From Methylomonas sp. (GTDB lineage: Bacteria; Pseudomonadota; Gammaproteobacteria; Methylococcales; Methylomonadaceae), in NCBI GenBank assembly GCA_028688235.1, contig JAQTYP010000167.1, positions 1 to 7,367 on the forward strand: a stretch of DNA of 7,367 bases, written 5' to 3'. The position numbers and the translations under genes are program-made. This document shows, in pieces, positions 1-5,696 of this stretch. Every line of letters starts with the position of its first letter. Within the stretch, counting starts at the first letter, position 1. The notes beneath the pieces are model-generated. The model searched no databases and was not told the DNA's origin. It saw only the letters and a program-made list of their open reading frames with translations.

Positions 1-408
1 CACCGACCCCATCGCCCTGCCGCTACCGGAGCGATAACCGCCTTCGATAAATTGTTGCTTCTCGACGTCGACCACCTGCACTTGCTCGATAGGCGCCGGG
101 ATATGCCAGTTCAGACCGGGTGTCGTGGTATCGACATAGGCGCCGAAACGAGTAACTACGCCGCGCGTACCTTCGTCGACGATATAAAATCCGCTCAAGC
201 CCCATAGCACTGCAGCACCTGCCGCCAGCAAACCAAAGCCGCGCATCGACGCCCCGTCGCTGCCACCACTTCCGGAGCCGCCACCCAAAATCCTTCCCAG
301 CTTGTCCTGCAACGAACGCAGTGCTTCGTCCAGATCAGGCGGACTGTTTTGATCGTTGCGACCGCTCCAGGGGTCTTTGTTGTCGCCACCGGGCTCATTC
401 CAAGACAT
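1..408 (-). CDS. hflK: HflK, FtsH protease modulator (N-terminal part, cut by window edge)
   Basis: Membrane-anchored SPFH/prohibitin-family protein that with HflC forms a large assembly around FtsH and restrains its proteolysis; the bulk of the protein lies outside the inner membrane. The 136 visible codons start with MSWNEPGGDNKDPW, the typical HflK opening. A Gly/Ser-rich low-complexity stretch follows at about residues 42-52, then one transmembrane helix at about 57-76 (FGLLAAGAAVLWGLSGFYIV), then the start of the SPFH domain with VDEGTRGVVTRFGAY (77-91) and PGLNWHIPAPIE (97-108). The ATG at 408-406 has GGAG at 419-416, 7 nt upstream. It lies 149 bases after the hflX stop and is transcribed in the same direction, as in the classical hfq-hflX-hflK-hflC cluster. 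The reading frame is open to base 1, so the C-terminal two thirds and presumably hflC lie outside the window. Identification rests on the N-terminal motif, the membrane segment and gene order. Confidence 0.95.
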   Translation of the reverse strand, partial: MSWNEPGGDNKDPWSGRNDQNSPPDLDEALRSLQDKLGRILGGGSGSGGSDGASMRGFGLLAAGAAVLWGLSGFYIVDEGTRGVVTRFGAYVDTTTPGLNWHIPAPIEQVQVVDVEKQQFIEGGYRSGSGRAMGSV

Positions 409-492
409 ACAAATGCTCCAAATTGGATTGTAAACTTCAATTCGTTAGCCGCCGTAAAAACCACCGGATATTACTGCGCACTAAAACCGGCC

Positions 493-523
493 ATTCTAAC
501 GCAAATTCATCATAGACGGACAA
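493..523 (-). promoter_or_regulatory. Possible promoter in the hflX-hflK gap
   Basis: On the minus strand TAGAAT (498-493) is one base from the -10 consensus. TTGTCC (523-518) could serve as a weak -35, but the 19-base spacer is long. If real, it would transcribe hflK from about base 487, giving an untranslated leader of about 80 nt. The gap is larger than the 11 bases between hfq and hflX, which makes an extra promoter plausible, but I see no convincing terminator after hflX, so read-through is also likely. Confidence 0.25.
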
Positions 524-557
524 TAAACTCGAGCCTACAGCGGAACTAATACCGCCC

Positions 558-1823
558 CTACTCCACTTCCTCGACCCGGACATCCTTCAACAAGCCCAGG
601 TGTTTTTTGTCGATTTCTATCGTCAACTCACAATCACCTTGCTCGTTGACGCTTTCTTCGATGAAACGCACCAAACCGTACCATTTAGCCTTCAGCCCCG
701 ATTGCCCCGCGGGAAGATAGCATTTCTTGACGACCTTGCTGCTGGAAAAACATTCGATCAAGGCCTGTTGCAATAGATCGCAACCCTCGCCTGTCTGCGC
801 GCTAATCCAGACATTGACAGGCTTTCCATCGGCGTCGTAATCGATATGCGGCCCAACATCCTCGACCAAATCGATTTTGTTGAAGATTTTCAGCTGCGGT
901 AACTTGCCTGCGCCAATTTCATCCAGCACCTGATTGACCTGAAAAATAGTCTCGTCCCGATCTTCGGCATGGGCATCGATGACGTGCAGCAATAAATCGG
1001 CTTCACTGGCTTCTTGCAGGGTAGACCGAAAAGCCGCAACCAACTCGTGCGGCAGATGCCGGATAAAACCCACGGTATCGGCCAGGATGAGTTCGCCGCC
1101 GTCGCTCAATTGCAAATGCCTGAGCGTCGGATCGAGGGTCGCAAACAATTGATCGGCCGCATAAATGCCGGCCCCTGTCAAGGTATTGAACAAGGTCGAT
1201 TTGCCGGCATTGGTGTAACCCACTAAAGACACGGTCGGGATTTCGGCTTTCTTGCGCTTGCTGCGGCCTTGATGGCGCTGTTTTTCGACTTTTTCCAGAC
1301 GCTGCTGAATCTGCTTGATGCGCACGCCCAATAAACGCCTGTCGGTTTCCAGCTGGGTTTCACCCGGACCGCGCAAGCCGATACCGCCTTTTTGCCGCTC
1401 CAGGTGAGTCCAGCCCCGAATCAGACGCGTAGACAAGTGTTTCAGCTGAGCCAGCTCGACTTGCAACTTGCCTTCGAAGGTTTGTGCCCGTTGGGCGAAA
1501 ATATCCAAAATCAGACCATTGCGATCGACCACCCTGACTTCCAAAGCCCTTTCCAGATTACGTTCCTGACTGGGGGAAAGCGGATGATTAACGATGATGA
1601 TATCGGCTTGATGTTCAGCCACGGCAGCCTTGATTTCGTCCACCTTGCCGATACCGACGAAATATTTGGGATCGGGCTTATGCCGACTTCCGGTAACCAC
1701 ATGAACCGGTTGGGCTCCGGCCGATTTGGTCAGTTCTTTCAGCTCGTCGAGATCTTCTTGTCCGACTTGCAAATTCAGGTGAACGAGCACGGCTCGTTCA
1801 CCTGCATCGGGACGTTCAAACAA
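558..1823 (-). CDS. hflX: HflX, ribosome-splitting GTPase
   Basis: GTPase of the Obg-HflX superfamily; in E. coli it binds the 50S subunit and splits stalled 70S ribosomes, notably in heat stress. The 421 residues match the usual length. The N-terminal HflX domain (about 1-160) contains DPKYFVGIGK (51-60) and the Gly-rich loop GGIGLRGPGETQLETDRR (146-163). A basic coiled segment (165-192) leads to the G domain: G1 GYTNAGKST (202-210), FATLDPT (227-233), G3 DTVGF (249-253), G4 NKID (315-318) and G5 SAQTG (341-345). A short C-terminal domain follows. The start is a TTG at 1823-1821, supported by AGAGG at 1835-1831 with a 7-nt spacer and by the protein beginning MFERPDAGE, which aligns with the known start MFDRYDAGE of E. 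coli HflX. The gap to hfq is 11 bases and the ribosome site touches the hfq stop codon, so co-transcription and translational coupling are likely. Confidence 0.97.
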   Translation of the reverse strand: MFERPDAGERAVLVHLNLQVGQEDLDELKELTKSAGAQPVHVVTGSRHKPDPKYFVGIGKVDEIKAAVAEHQADIIIVNHPLSPSQERNLERALEVRVVDRNGLILDIFAQRAQTFEGKLQVELAQLKHLSTRLIRGWTHLERQKGGIGLRGPGETQLETDRRLLGVRIKQIQQRLEKVEKQRHQGRSKRKKAEIPTVSLVGYTNAGKSTLFNTLTGAGIYAADQLFATLDPTLRHLQLSDGGELILADTVGFIRHLPHELVAAFRSTLQEASEADLLLHVIDAHAEDRDETIFQVNQVLDEIGAGKLPQLKIFNKIDLVEDVGPHIDYDADGKPVNVWISAQTGEGCDLLQQALIECFSSSKVVKKCYLPAGQSGLKAKWYGLVRFIEESVNEQGDCELTIEIDKKHLGLLKDVRVEEVE

Positions 1824-1830
1824 ACAACAA

Positions 1831-1836
1831 CCTCTC
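1831..1836 (-). promoter_or_regulatory. hflX ribosome binding site overlapping hfq stop
   Basis: GAGAGG on the minus strand lies 7 nt before the TTG start of hflX. It shares bases 1835-1836 with the hfq stop codon TGA (1837-1835). This site is what decides the TTG start: the neighbouring TTG triplets at 1830-1828 and 1827-1825 are out of frame. Confidence 0.75.
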
Positions 1837-2077
1837 AGCCTTCGTCACTGCTATCGGCATCGCGATGCATGCTGACATTCTTACTGGGTACGATAGTGGA
1901 TATCGCATGCTTGTAAACCATCTGGTTGACGGTATTTTTCAGCATCACGACATATTGATCGAAGGAATCCACCCGGCCCTGTAATTTGATGCCATTGACC
2001 AGAAAAATCGACACCGGGATATGTTCTTTTCGAAGCGCATTCAAAAAACTATCCTGCAAATTTTGTGCTTTTGACAT
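1835..2077 (-). CDS. hfq: Hfq, RNA chaperone (Sm-like hexamer)
   Basis: Hexameric Sm-like protein that pairs small RNAs with mRNAs and affects mRNA stability and translation. The 80 residues contain the Sm1 block (VSIFLVNGIKLQG, 22-34), with SFDQYVVMLKNTVNQ (38-52) leading into the Sm2 signature YKHAIST (55-61). Known contact residues are visible: Q8, Q41, K56 and H57 on the proximal face, F25 (Tyr in E. coli) and K31 on the distal face. The lateral rim reads R16-K17-E18-H19 instead of the E. coli R-R-E-R, and S10 replaces the usual Pro. The C-terminal tail is short (E. coli has 102 residues) but ends in an acidic tip, DADSSDEG. The ATG has AAGGAG at 2090-2085 with a 7-nt spacer. It is first in the hfq-hflX(-hflK) unit and has its own promoter; miaA, the usual upstream neighbour, is absent. 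Confidence 0.98.
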   Translation of the reverse strand: MSKAQNLQDSFLNALRKEHIPVSIFLVNGIKLQGRVDSFDQYVVMLKNTVNQMVYKHAISTIVPSKNVSMHRDADSSDEG

Positions 2078-2113
2078 CCTATTTCTCCTTATTATTGTTC
2101 AGGCTACGGCTAT

Positions 2114-2142
2114 ACATTACCCGCTAAACCTGTTGATTTCAA
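2114..2142 (-). promoter_or_regulatory. Putative sigma-70 promoter of hfq
   Basis: TTGAAA (2142-2137, five of six consensus) and TAATGT (2119-2114) are separated by exactly 17 bases on the minus strand. The -10 box is poor overall but keeps T-12, A-11 and T-7. Transcription would begin near 2107, leaving a leader of about 30 nt that includes the AAGGAG site of hfq. The position fits a promoter separating hfq from ettA. Confidence 0.5.
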
Positions 2143-2144
2143 CA
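2131..2144. repeat. Short palindrome over the hfq -35 box
   Basis: TGTTGATTTCAACA has perfect 6-base arms around a 2-base centre. It contains the proposed -35 hexamer of hfq, the position at which a repressor or activator would act. No regulator family is recognised from the motif, and a palindrome this short can occur by chance. Confidence 0.3.
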
Positions 2145-2272
2145 TACTGCAATCAAGGTTTATCCCAACCACCCGGACACGAACAGGGCTGACGATGGGT
2201 TAATTCAAGTCTGTAGTTCCAACCTTATGGAAATCTTATCATGCAAAACAACCCGATAATGCCCGACGGACA

Positions 2273-2302
2273 TCCCGCGGCTCGCATCGTCGATCCGCGG
2301 GA
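2273..2302 (-). terminator. Hairpin downstream of ettA, possible terminator
   Basis: Arms TCCCGCGG (2273-2280) and CCGCGGGA (2295-2302) pair perfectly over 8 bases, and TCG/CGA (2282-2284, 2291-2293) adds three inner pairs. The hairpin begins 33 bases past the ettA stop and precedes the hfq promoter, so it is well placed to separate the two units. On the minus strand no T-run follows directly (the next bases are TGTCCGTCGG; a TTGTTTT appears only about 30 bases on), so it is not a canonical intrinsic terminator and may instead protect the mRNA 3' end. Confidence 0.4.
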
Positions 2303-2334
2303 CAAGCCGATAAAGCTTATATCATCGACATCGT

Positions 2335-3999
2335 TTAGGCGATTTTCCTGTATTTGATGCGATGCGGCGTATCGGCATCTATACCCAAACGCTTGTGGCG
2401 GTCGGCTTCGTAATCGGCATAATTACCCTCGAACCAAACCACTTCGCTGTCGCCTTCGAACGCCAGCATGTGAGTCGCAACCCTATCCAGAAACCAACGA
2501 TCGTGCGAGATCACCACCGCACAGCCAGGAAAAGCCAGCAAGGCTTCTTCCAAGGCCCTTAAGGTTTCGACGTCCAGATCATTGGTCGGTTCGTCGAGCA
2601 GTAACACGTTGCCACCGCTTTTCAATAATTTGGCCAGATGCACGCGATTGCGCTCGCCGCCGGATAATTCTCCTATGCGTTTTTGTTGGTCAGGTCCTTT
2701 GAAATTGAAACGGCCGCAATAAGCGCGGGACGGCGTTTCGTATTTGCCGACCGTGATCATGTCCAGGCCGTCGGAAATCTCTTCCCAGACGGTCTTGTTG
2801 TTATCCATGTTGTCACGAAATTGCTCGACGTAGGACAACTGCACGGTTTGCCCCATGGTAAACGTACCGGAATCGGGCTGTTCGAAACCCGCCATCATCC
2901 TAAACAACGTGGTCTTACCGGCACCATTCGGGCCGATGATGCCGACGATGCCGCCGGGCGGCAACTTGAAGCTCAACTTATCGATCAACAAGCGATCACC
3001 GAAGCCCTTGCTGACGCCCTCGGCTTCGATCACCACGTCGCCGAGGCGCGGTCCGGGTGGAATATAGATTTCCTGGGTCTCGTTGCGTTTTTGCACCTCG
3101 ACCGACGACAATTCATCGAAGCGCGCCAGACGGGCCTTGCTCTTGGCATGACGGCCCTTGGGATTGGATCGCACCCATTCCAGCTCGGCTTTCATGGCCT
3201 TCTGGCGAGAAGTTTCTTGCTTTTCTTCCAGCTCCAGACGTTTTTCCTTTTGTTCCAGCCAGGAAGAGTAATTACCTTCCCAAGGAATGCCCATGCCGCG
3301 GTCCAGCTCCAAAATCCAGCCGGCGACGTTATCCAGGAAGTAACGGTCGTGGGTTACCGCGACGACGGTGCCGGTGTAGTCGTGCAAGAAGCGTTCCAGC
3401 CAGGCCACCGATTCGGCATCCAAGTGGTTGGTCGGCTCGTCGAGCAACAGCATATCGGGTTTGGACAGCAGCAGCCGGCACAAGGCGACGCGGCGCTTCT
3501 CTCCCCCGGACAACTTAGTCACATCGGCATCCCAATCCGGCAAACGCAAGGCGTCGGCGGCTATTTCCAGCTGACGGTCGAGATTGTGCCCATCGCAGGC
3601 GTTGATAATGTCTTCCAACTTGGCTTGTTCGGCGGCGAGCTTGTCGAAATCGGCGTCCGGATCGGCATAGGCGGCGTAAACGGCGTCGAGTTTAGTCAAG
3701 GCATCTTTGATGTGCTGTACGGCTTCTTCGATATTGCCGCGCACGTTTTTTTCGGGATCGAGTTGCGGCTCCTGCGGCAGATAGCCAATGTTGATGCCTT
3801 TCAAGGGTATGGCTTCGCCTTCGATTTCCTTGTCGACGCCGGCCATGATACGCAGCAGCGTCGACTTTCCGGAACCGTTCAGACCGAGCACGCCGATCTT
3901 AGCCCCCGGAAAAAATGACAGCGAGATGTCCTTGAGTATGTATTTCTTGGGCGGCACCACCTTGCCCACCCGATTCATCGAGAAAATATATTGCGCCAT
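2335..3999 (-). CDS. ettA: EttA, energy-dependent translational throttle (ABC-F ATPase)
   Basis: Soluble ABC-F protein that binds the ribosomal E site and gates the first elongation steps according to ATP/ADP level. The 554 residues (E. coli 555) carry ABC domain 1 with Walker A GLNGSGKS (39-46), signature LSGGE (163-167) and Walker B LLLDEPTN (184-191). An 'arm' insertion lies at about 95-139. The PtIM linker lies at about 242-322 and is rich in charged helix. ABC domain 2 has GPNGAGKTT (356-364), LSGGER (445-450) and LLLDEPTND (466-474). The C-terminus RIKYRKIA matches the EttA ending. The start MAQYIFSMNRVGKVVPPKK is that of the family. The frame stays open upstream to 4395, but that extension is unrelated to any EttA and lies across a promoter and a repeat. 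The ribosome site is weak (only CAGAAAAC before ATG). It is transcribed alone or, by read-through, with hfq. Confidence 0.97.
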   Translation of the reverse strand: MAQYIFSMNRVGKVVPPKKYILKDISLSFFPGAKIGVLGLNGSGKSTLLRIMAGVDKEIEGEAIPLKGINIGYLPQEPQLDPEKNVRGNIEEAVQHIKDALTKLDAVYAAYADPDADFDKLAAEQAKLEDIINACDGHNLDRQLEIAADALRLPDWDADVTKLSGGEKRRVALCRLLLSKPDMLLLDEPTNHLDAESVAWLERFLHDYTGTVVAVTHDRYFLDNVAGWILELDRGMGIPWEGNYSSWLEQKEKRLELEEKQETSRQKAMKAELEWVRSNPKGRHAKSKARLARFDELSSVEVQKRNETQEIYIPPGPRLGDVVIEAEGVSKGFGDRLLIDKLSFKLPPGGIVGIIGPNGAGKTTLFRMMAGFEQPDSGTFTMGQTVQLSYVEQFRDNMDNNKTVWEEISDGLDMITVGKYETPSRAYCGRFNFKGPDQQKRIGELSGGERNRVHLAKLLKSGGNVLLLDEPTNDLDVETLRALEEALLAFPGCAVVISHDRWFLDRVATHMLAFEGDSEVVWFEGNYADYEADRHKRLGIDADTPHRIKYRKIA

Positions 4000-4026
4000 G
4001 GTTTTCTGTGAAGAAATAAAAAAATC

Positions 4027-4032
4027 ATTATA
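4027..4032 (-). promoter_or_regulatory. -10 box of ettA promoter
   Basis: A perfect TATAAT on the minus strand, 27 bases before the ettA ATG, would start transcription near 4020 and give a leader of about 20 nt. No good -35 hexamer is found at 16-18 bases (GCCTGA at 17). The palindrome CAGGCCTG (4051-4058) lies in the -35 zone and might mark an activator site. Confidence 0.45.
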
Positions 4033-4148
4033 CCGTGGCTTCAGGTAATTCAGGCCTGTAATTTGGAATCGTGCGAACCCTGCCTCCGATACCGAGCGCC
4101 AGTAACGGTCATGAAGGCGCTGCACCCCCTGCAAATGAAAGTAACGCC

Positions 4149-4254
4149 GCGGGGCACGGTTGCTCGCCGGACAGGACGTCGTAAATACGTCCGTGTAGAC
4201 TCGACGGCGGCATCCTTGCCGCCGACGCCTGTCCAACAAGCAACTATACCCCGC
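4149..4254. repeat. 106-bp imperfect inverted-repeat element with nested hairpins
   Basis: Outer arms of 27 bases (4149-4175 and 4228-4254) match at 21 positions, and all six differences are transitions. The inner half of the stem begins GGACAGG/CCTGTCC (4169-4175, 4228-4234). Inside lie two further hairpins: GGACGT/ACGTCC (4174-4179, 4187-4192, loop CGTAAAT) and CGGCGGCA/TGCCGCCG (4205-4212, 4217-4224, loop TCCT). There is no room for a transposase and no clear target-site duplication. The form resembles dispersed palindromic elements (REP/BIME-like, or a small MITE). I have the impression that similar sequences are scattered in methanotroph genomes, but this cannot be shown from one copy. 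Confidence 0.7.
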
Positions 4255-4260
4255 CTGATT

Positions 4261-4279
4261 TTTTACTTTCAGAGTAAAA
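4261..4279. repeat. AT-rich palindrome upstream of DUF5658 gene
   Basis: TTTTACT (4261-4267) and AGTAAAA (4273-4279) are perfect 7-base arms around TTCAG. It lies directly beside the 106-bp element and about 100 bases before the plus-strand gene. It could be an operator or a weak hairpin; neither use can be decided from the sequence. Confidence 0.35.
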
Positions 4280-4367
4280 TCGAACCCCATCACAGCTTTC
4301 ACCGATTCGGAACAAGCCATTAGGAAAATTTGGCTTTTTAGGATATTCTGAATTCGCACCCATAATT

Positions 4368-4377
4368 TAAGGAGGTG
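4368..4377 (+). promoter_or_regulatory. Exceptionally strong Shine-Dalgarno site
   Basis: TAAGGAGGTG is a near-complete complement of the 16S 3' end, with GGAGG (4371-4375) 6 nt before the ATG at 4382. It is by far the strongest ribosome site in the window and is the main argument for the upstream start of the DUF5658 protein over the in-frame ATG at 4511. Confidence 0.8.
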
Positions 4378-4381
4378 TGAC

Positions 4382-4840
4382 ATGAACATCAACATCCGCC
4401 ACTCAATTGAATCTTTAGGCTTGTTTTTTCTTAAAGCCGTCCGTAATTTCGCATCTTCCTACCGGTGCCTATGCTTTAGCAATCACCCCGCGCTCGGGGC
4501 CATTTGGGGCATGGAACCTAAACGGCTGAAATACCTACTGAACACCTCGTTGATTTTGGTGTTTGCATTGCTGCATACCGCCGACGGCATCATCACCTAT
4601 CTGGGACTGAAATTCGACACCGTCGATGAAGCCAATCCCGTCTTAGTGTTTTTTGCCGGCACGATGGGCCTGGGAGTGGCCATCTTTCTGCTCAAGCTAC
4701 TTTGCCTCGAATTCATCGCCGTATTGTATTTTGCCCGGCGCAATATCAAAGGTTGTTTGGGCACCATGACGCTATTGAGCGCCGACGCCTTTTACAGCTG
4801 GGTCGTCAGCAATAATATCCTGCTGGTGGCTGCCGCTTGA
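4382..4840 (+). CDS. Small inner-membrane protein, DUF5658-like
   Basis: A 152-residue membrane protein of unknown function. The core (about 48-150) resembles DUF5658: HTADGIITYLGL (65-76) near the end of the first membrane helix (about 52-75), the motif DEANP (82-86), a long hydrophobic stretch holding at least one helix (about 87-118), a basic turn RRNIKG (119-124), then a last hydrophobic segment (about 126-151) that runs to the C-terminus. The family assignment comes from the D...EANP pattern and layout; no biochemical role is established. The first 43 residues, with adjacent Cys30-Cys31, are not part of the domain. Translation could also begin at M44 (4511), giving MEPKRLKYLLN directly before helix 1, but that ATG has only a poor GGGG site whereas 4382 has an outstanding one. 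It is apparently monocistronic, diverges from ettA and is followed by two hairpins. Confidence 0.8.
   Translation: MNINIRHSIESLGLFFLKAVRNFASSYRCLCFSNHPALGAIWGMEPKRLKYLLNTSLILVFALLHTADGIITYLGLKFDTVDEANPVLVFFAGTMGLGVAIFLLKLLCLEFIAVLYFARRNIKGCLGTMTLLSADAFYSWVVSNNILLVAAA
4486..4499 (+). repeat. GC-rich hairpin inside the DUF5658 coding region
   Basis: CCCCG-CGCT-CGGGG is a perfect 5-bp stem with a 4-base loop ending 11 bases before the in-frame ATG at 4511. It could influence access to that second start or simply reflect coding content. Confidence 0.3.
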
Positions 4841-4868
4841 GCCGTTAAAGACATACACCGCCTCGCCG

Positions 4869-4895
4869 CCCGAATTCGTTCCGGATAAATTCGGG
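4869..4895 (+). terminator. Hairpin after DUF5658 gene, possible terminator
   Basis: CCCGAATT (4869-4876) and AATTCGGG (4888-4895) form a perfect 8-bp stem with an 11-base loop, 28 bases after the DUF5658 stop. Only TTACA follows, not a T-run, so termination by this structure alone is doubtful. It separates the DUF5658 gene from the tatD unit. Confidence 0.35.
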
Positions 4896-4904
4896 TTACA
4901 CGGT

Positions 4905-4918
4905 GAGCCTCCGGGCTC
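4905..4918 (+). terminator. Second hairpin, GAGCC-TCCG-GGCTC
   Basis: A compact 5-bp GC-rich stem with a 4-base loop, 9 bases after the first hairpin. It is followed by GACACCCTTCTT, a pyrimidine-rich tail but not a clean T-run. Together the two stem-loops may form a bipartite 3' end for the DUF5658 mRNA or structure the leader of tatD. Confidence 0.3.
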
Positions 4919-4982
4919 GACACCCTTCTTGCCGAATCGAACGCCCGAGCGGACAGGCATCGCCTAATGCTTAAACGCCCTG

Positions 4983-5696
4983 ATGCAAGCCGATTGCGAC
5001 CTGATAGACATACATTGCCATAAGCCCCACTCAAAGGGCGCACTGCAAATCGTCAGTCTGGATACGCATCAGATCGGCTATCCGATCTGCGCTTGGGCGA
5101 CTATGCCACCGCCCTTCCCCGCTACTTTAAATTCATCAGGCTATTTCAGCCTGGGCCTCCACCCCTGGTTTCTCCAAAGCCAGGACCTTGCCGCCGCCCT
5201 GCAAATCCTCGAGGCTTACTGCGAACATCCAAAGCTGCTGGCGATAGGCGAATGCGGCCTGGATAAATGCATAGCCACGCCTTTGGCCTTACAATCCGAA
5301 GTTTTCCAACACCAGATCGAGCTGGCCGAACGATGGCGAAAGCCCTTGATCATTCATTGCGTAAAGACATTCGACGAGTTGATACGAATCAAAGGCTCAG
5401 TAGCCTCGAGTCAAGCCTGGATTCTCCATGGCTACAATCGTCATCCACAGCTTGCGCAACAATTACTGAAACAAGGCTGTTATCTTTCCATGGGCAAGGC
5501 CTTGCTGCAAACAGACAGCAAAGCTGCCCTAACCCTGAAAACTCTGCCGCTCGATCGTTTATTTCTGGAAACCGACGACGCGAAAGAACTGCCGATTAGC
5601 GCAATTTACGCCGCTGCGGCTAAAATAACCGGCTTGACCGTCGACGCGCTGCGGCAACGGATTTCGAGCAATTTTAATAACGTATTTCTTCGATGA
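4983..5696 (+). CDS. TatD-family metal-dependent hydrolase
   Basis: A TIM-barrel metallohydrolase of the TatD family, whose studied members are DNases or exonucleases and act on D-aminoacyl-tRNA or DNA; the substrate of this member is unknown. All metal-binding positions are visible: H11 and H13 in DIHCH (9-13), E90 in IGECGLDK (88-95), H125 in IIHCVK (123-128), H149 in ILHGYNRHP (147-155) and D198 in LFLETDD (193-199). GLHPW (58-62) and SSNFNNVF (228-235) are further family landmarks. At 237 residues it is shorter than E. coli TatD or YcfH (about 260-265). The ATG at 4983 lacks a clear ribosome site, but a stop at 4965-4967 leaves no other in-frame ATG, GTG or TTG. It is first of a coupled trio and overlaps tcdA by 4 nt. 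It is one of the shorter TatD paralogues rather than tatD itself, so no symbol is given. Confidence 0.9.
   Translation: MQADCDLIDIHCHKPHSKGALQIVSLDTHQIGYPICAWATMPPPFPATLNSSGYFSLGLHPWFLQSQDLAAALQILEAYCEHPKLLAIGECGLDKCIATPLALQSEVFQHQIELAERWRKPLIIHCVKTFDELIRIKGSVASSQAWILHGYNRHPQLAQQLLKQGCYLSMGKALLQTDSKAALTLKTLPLDRLFLETDDAKELPISAIYAAAAKITGLTVDALRQRISSNFNNVFLR

Larger units (their letters stand above)
4000..4381. other. 382-base divergent intergenic region
   Basis: No credible gene lies between the starts of ettA (minus) and the DUF5658 gene (plus). From left to right it holds the ettA -10 box; the palindrome CAGGCCTG (4051-4058); the small inverted repeat AGCGCC/GGCGCT (4095-4100, 4116-4121); the 106-bp inverted-repeat element (4149-4254); an AT-rich palindrome (4261-4279); and the strong ribosome site of the plus-strand gene. 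On the plus strand TATTCT (4344-4349) is the best -10-like hexamer, but no matching -35 is seen. Confidence 0.7.

Noticed and set aside
1392..1916. Plus-strand open frame opposite hflX and hfq
   Set aside because: Antisense shadow of two clear genes, with no recognisable protein features.
2683..3918. Long plus-strand open frame of 411 codons opposite ettA
   Set aside because: It is a shadow of a well-conserved coding region; no ribosome site and no recognisable domain.
4149..4254. The inverted repeats as a CRISPR repeat or an IS remnant
   Set aside because: There is one unit only with no regular spacers, no transposase fragment and no clear target duplication.
4063..4323. Plus-strand open frame in the divergent intergenic region
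   Set aside because: It runs through the palindromic element, lacks a ribosome site, and its translation is low-complexity basic sequence without a family signature.
4330..4349. Sigma-54-like TTGGC before the DUF5658 gene
   Set aside because: The required GC about 12 bases downstream of the GG is absent (TA instead).
4000..4395. In-frame upstream extension of ettA giving a 686-residue protein
   Set aside because: The extension does not resemble any EttA, crosses the TATAAT box and the inverted-repeat element, and the family start MAQY is at 3999.
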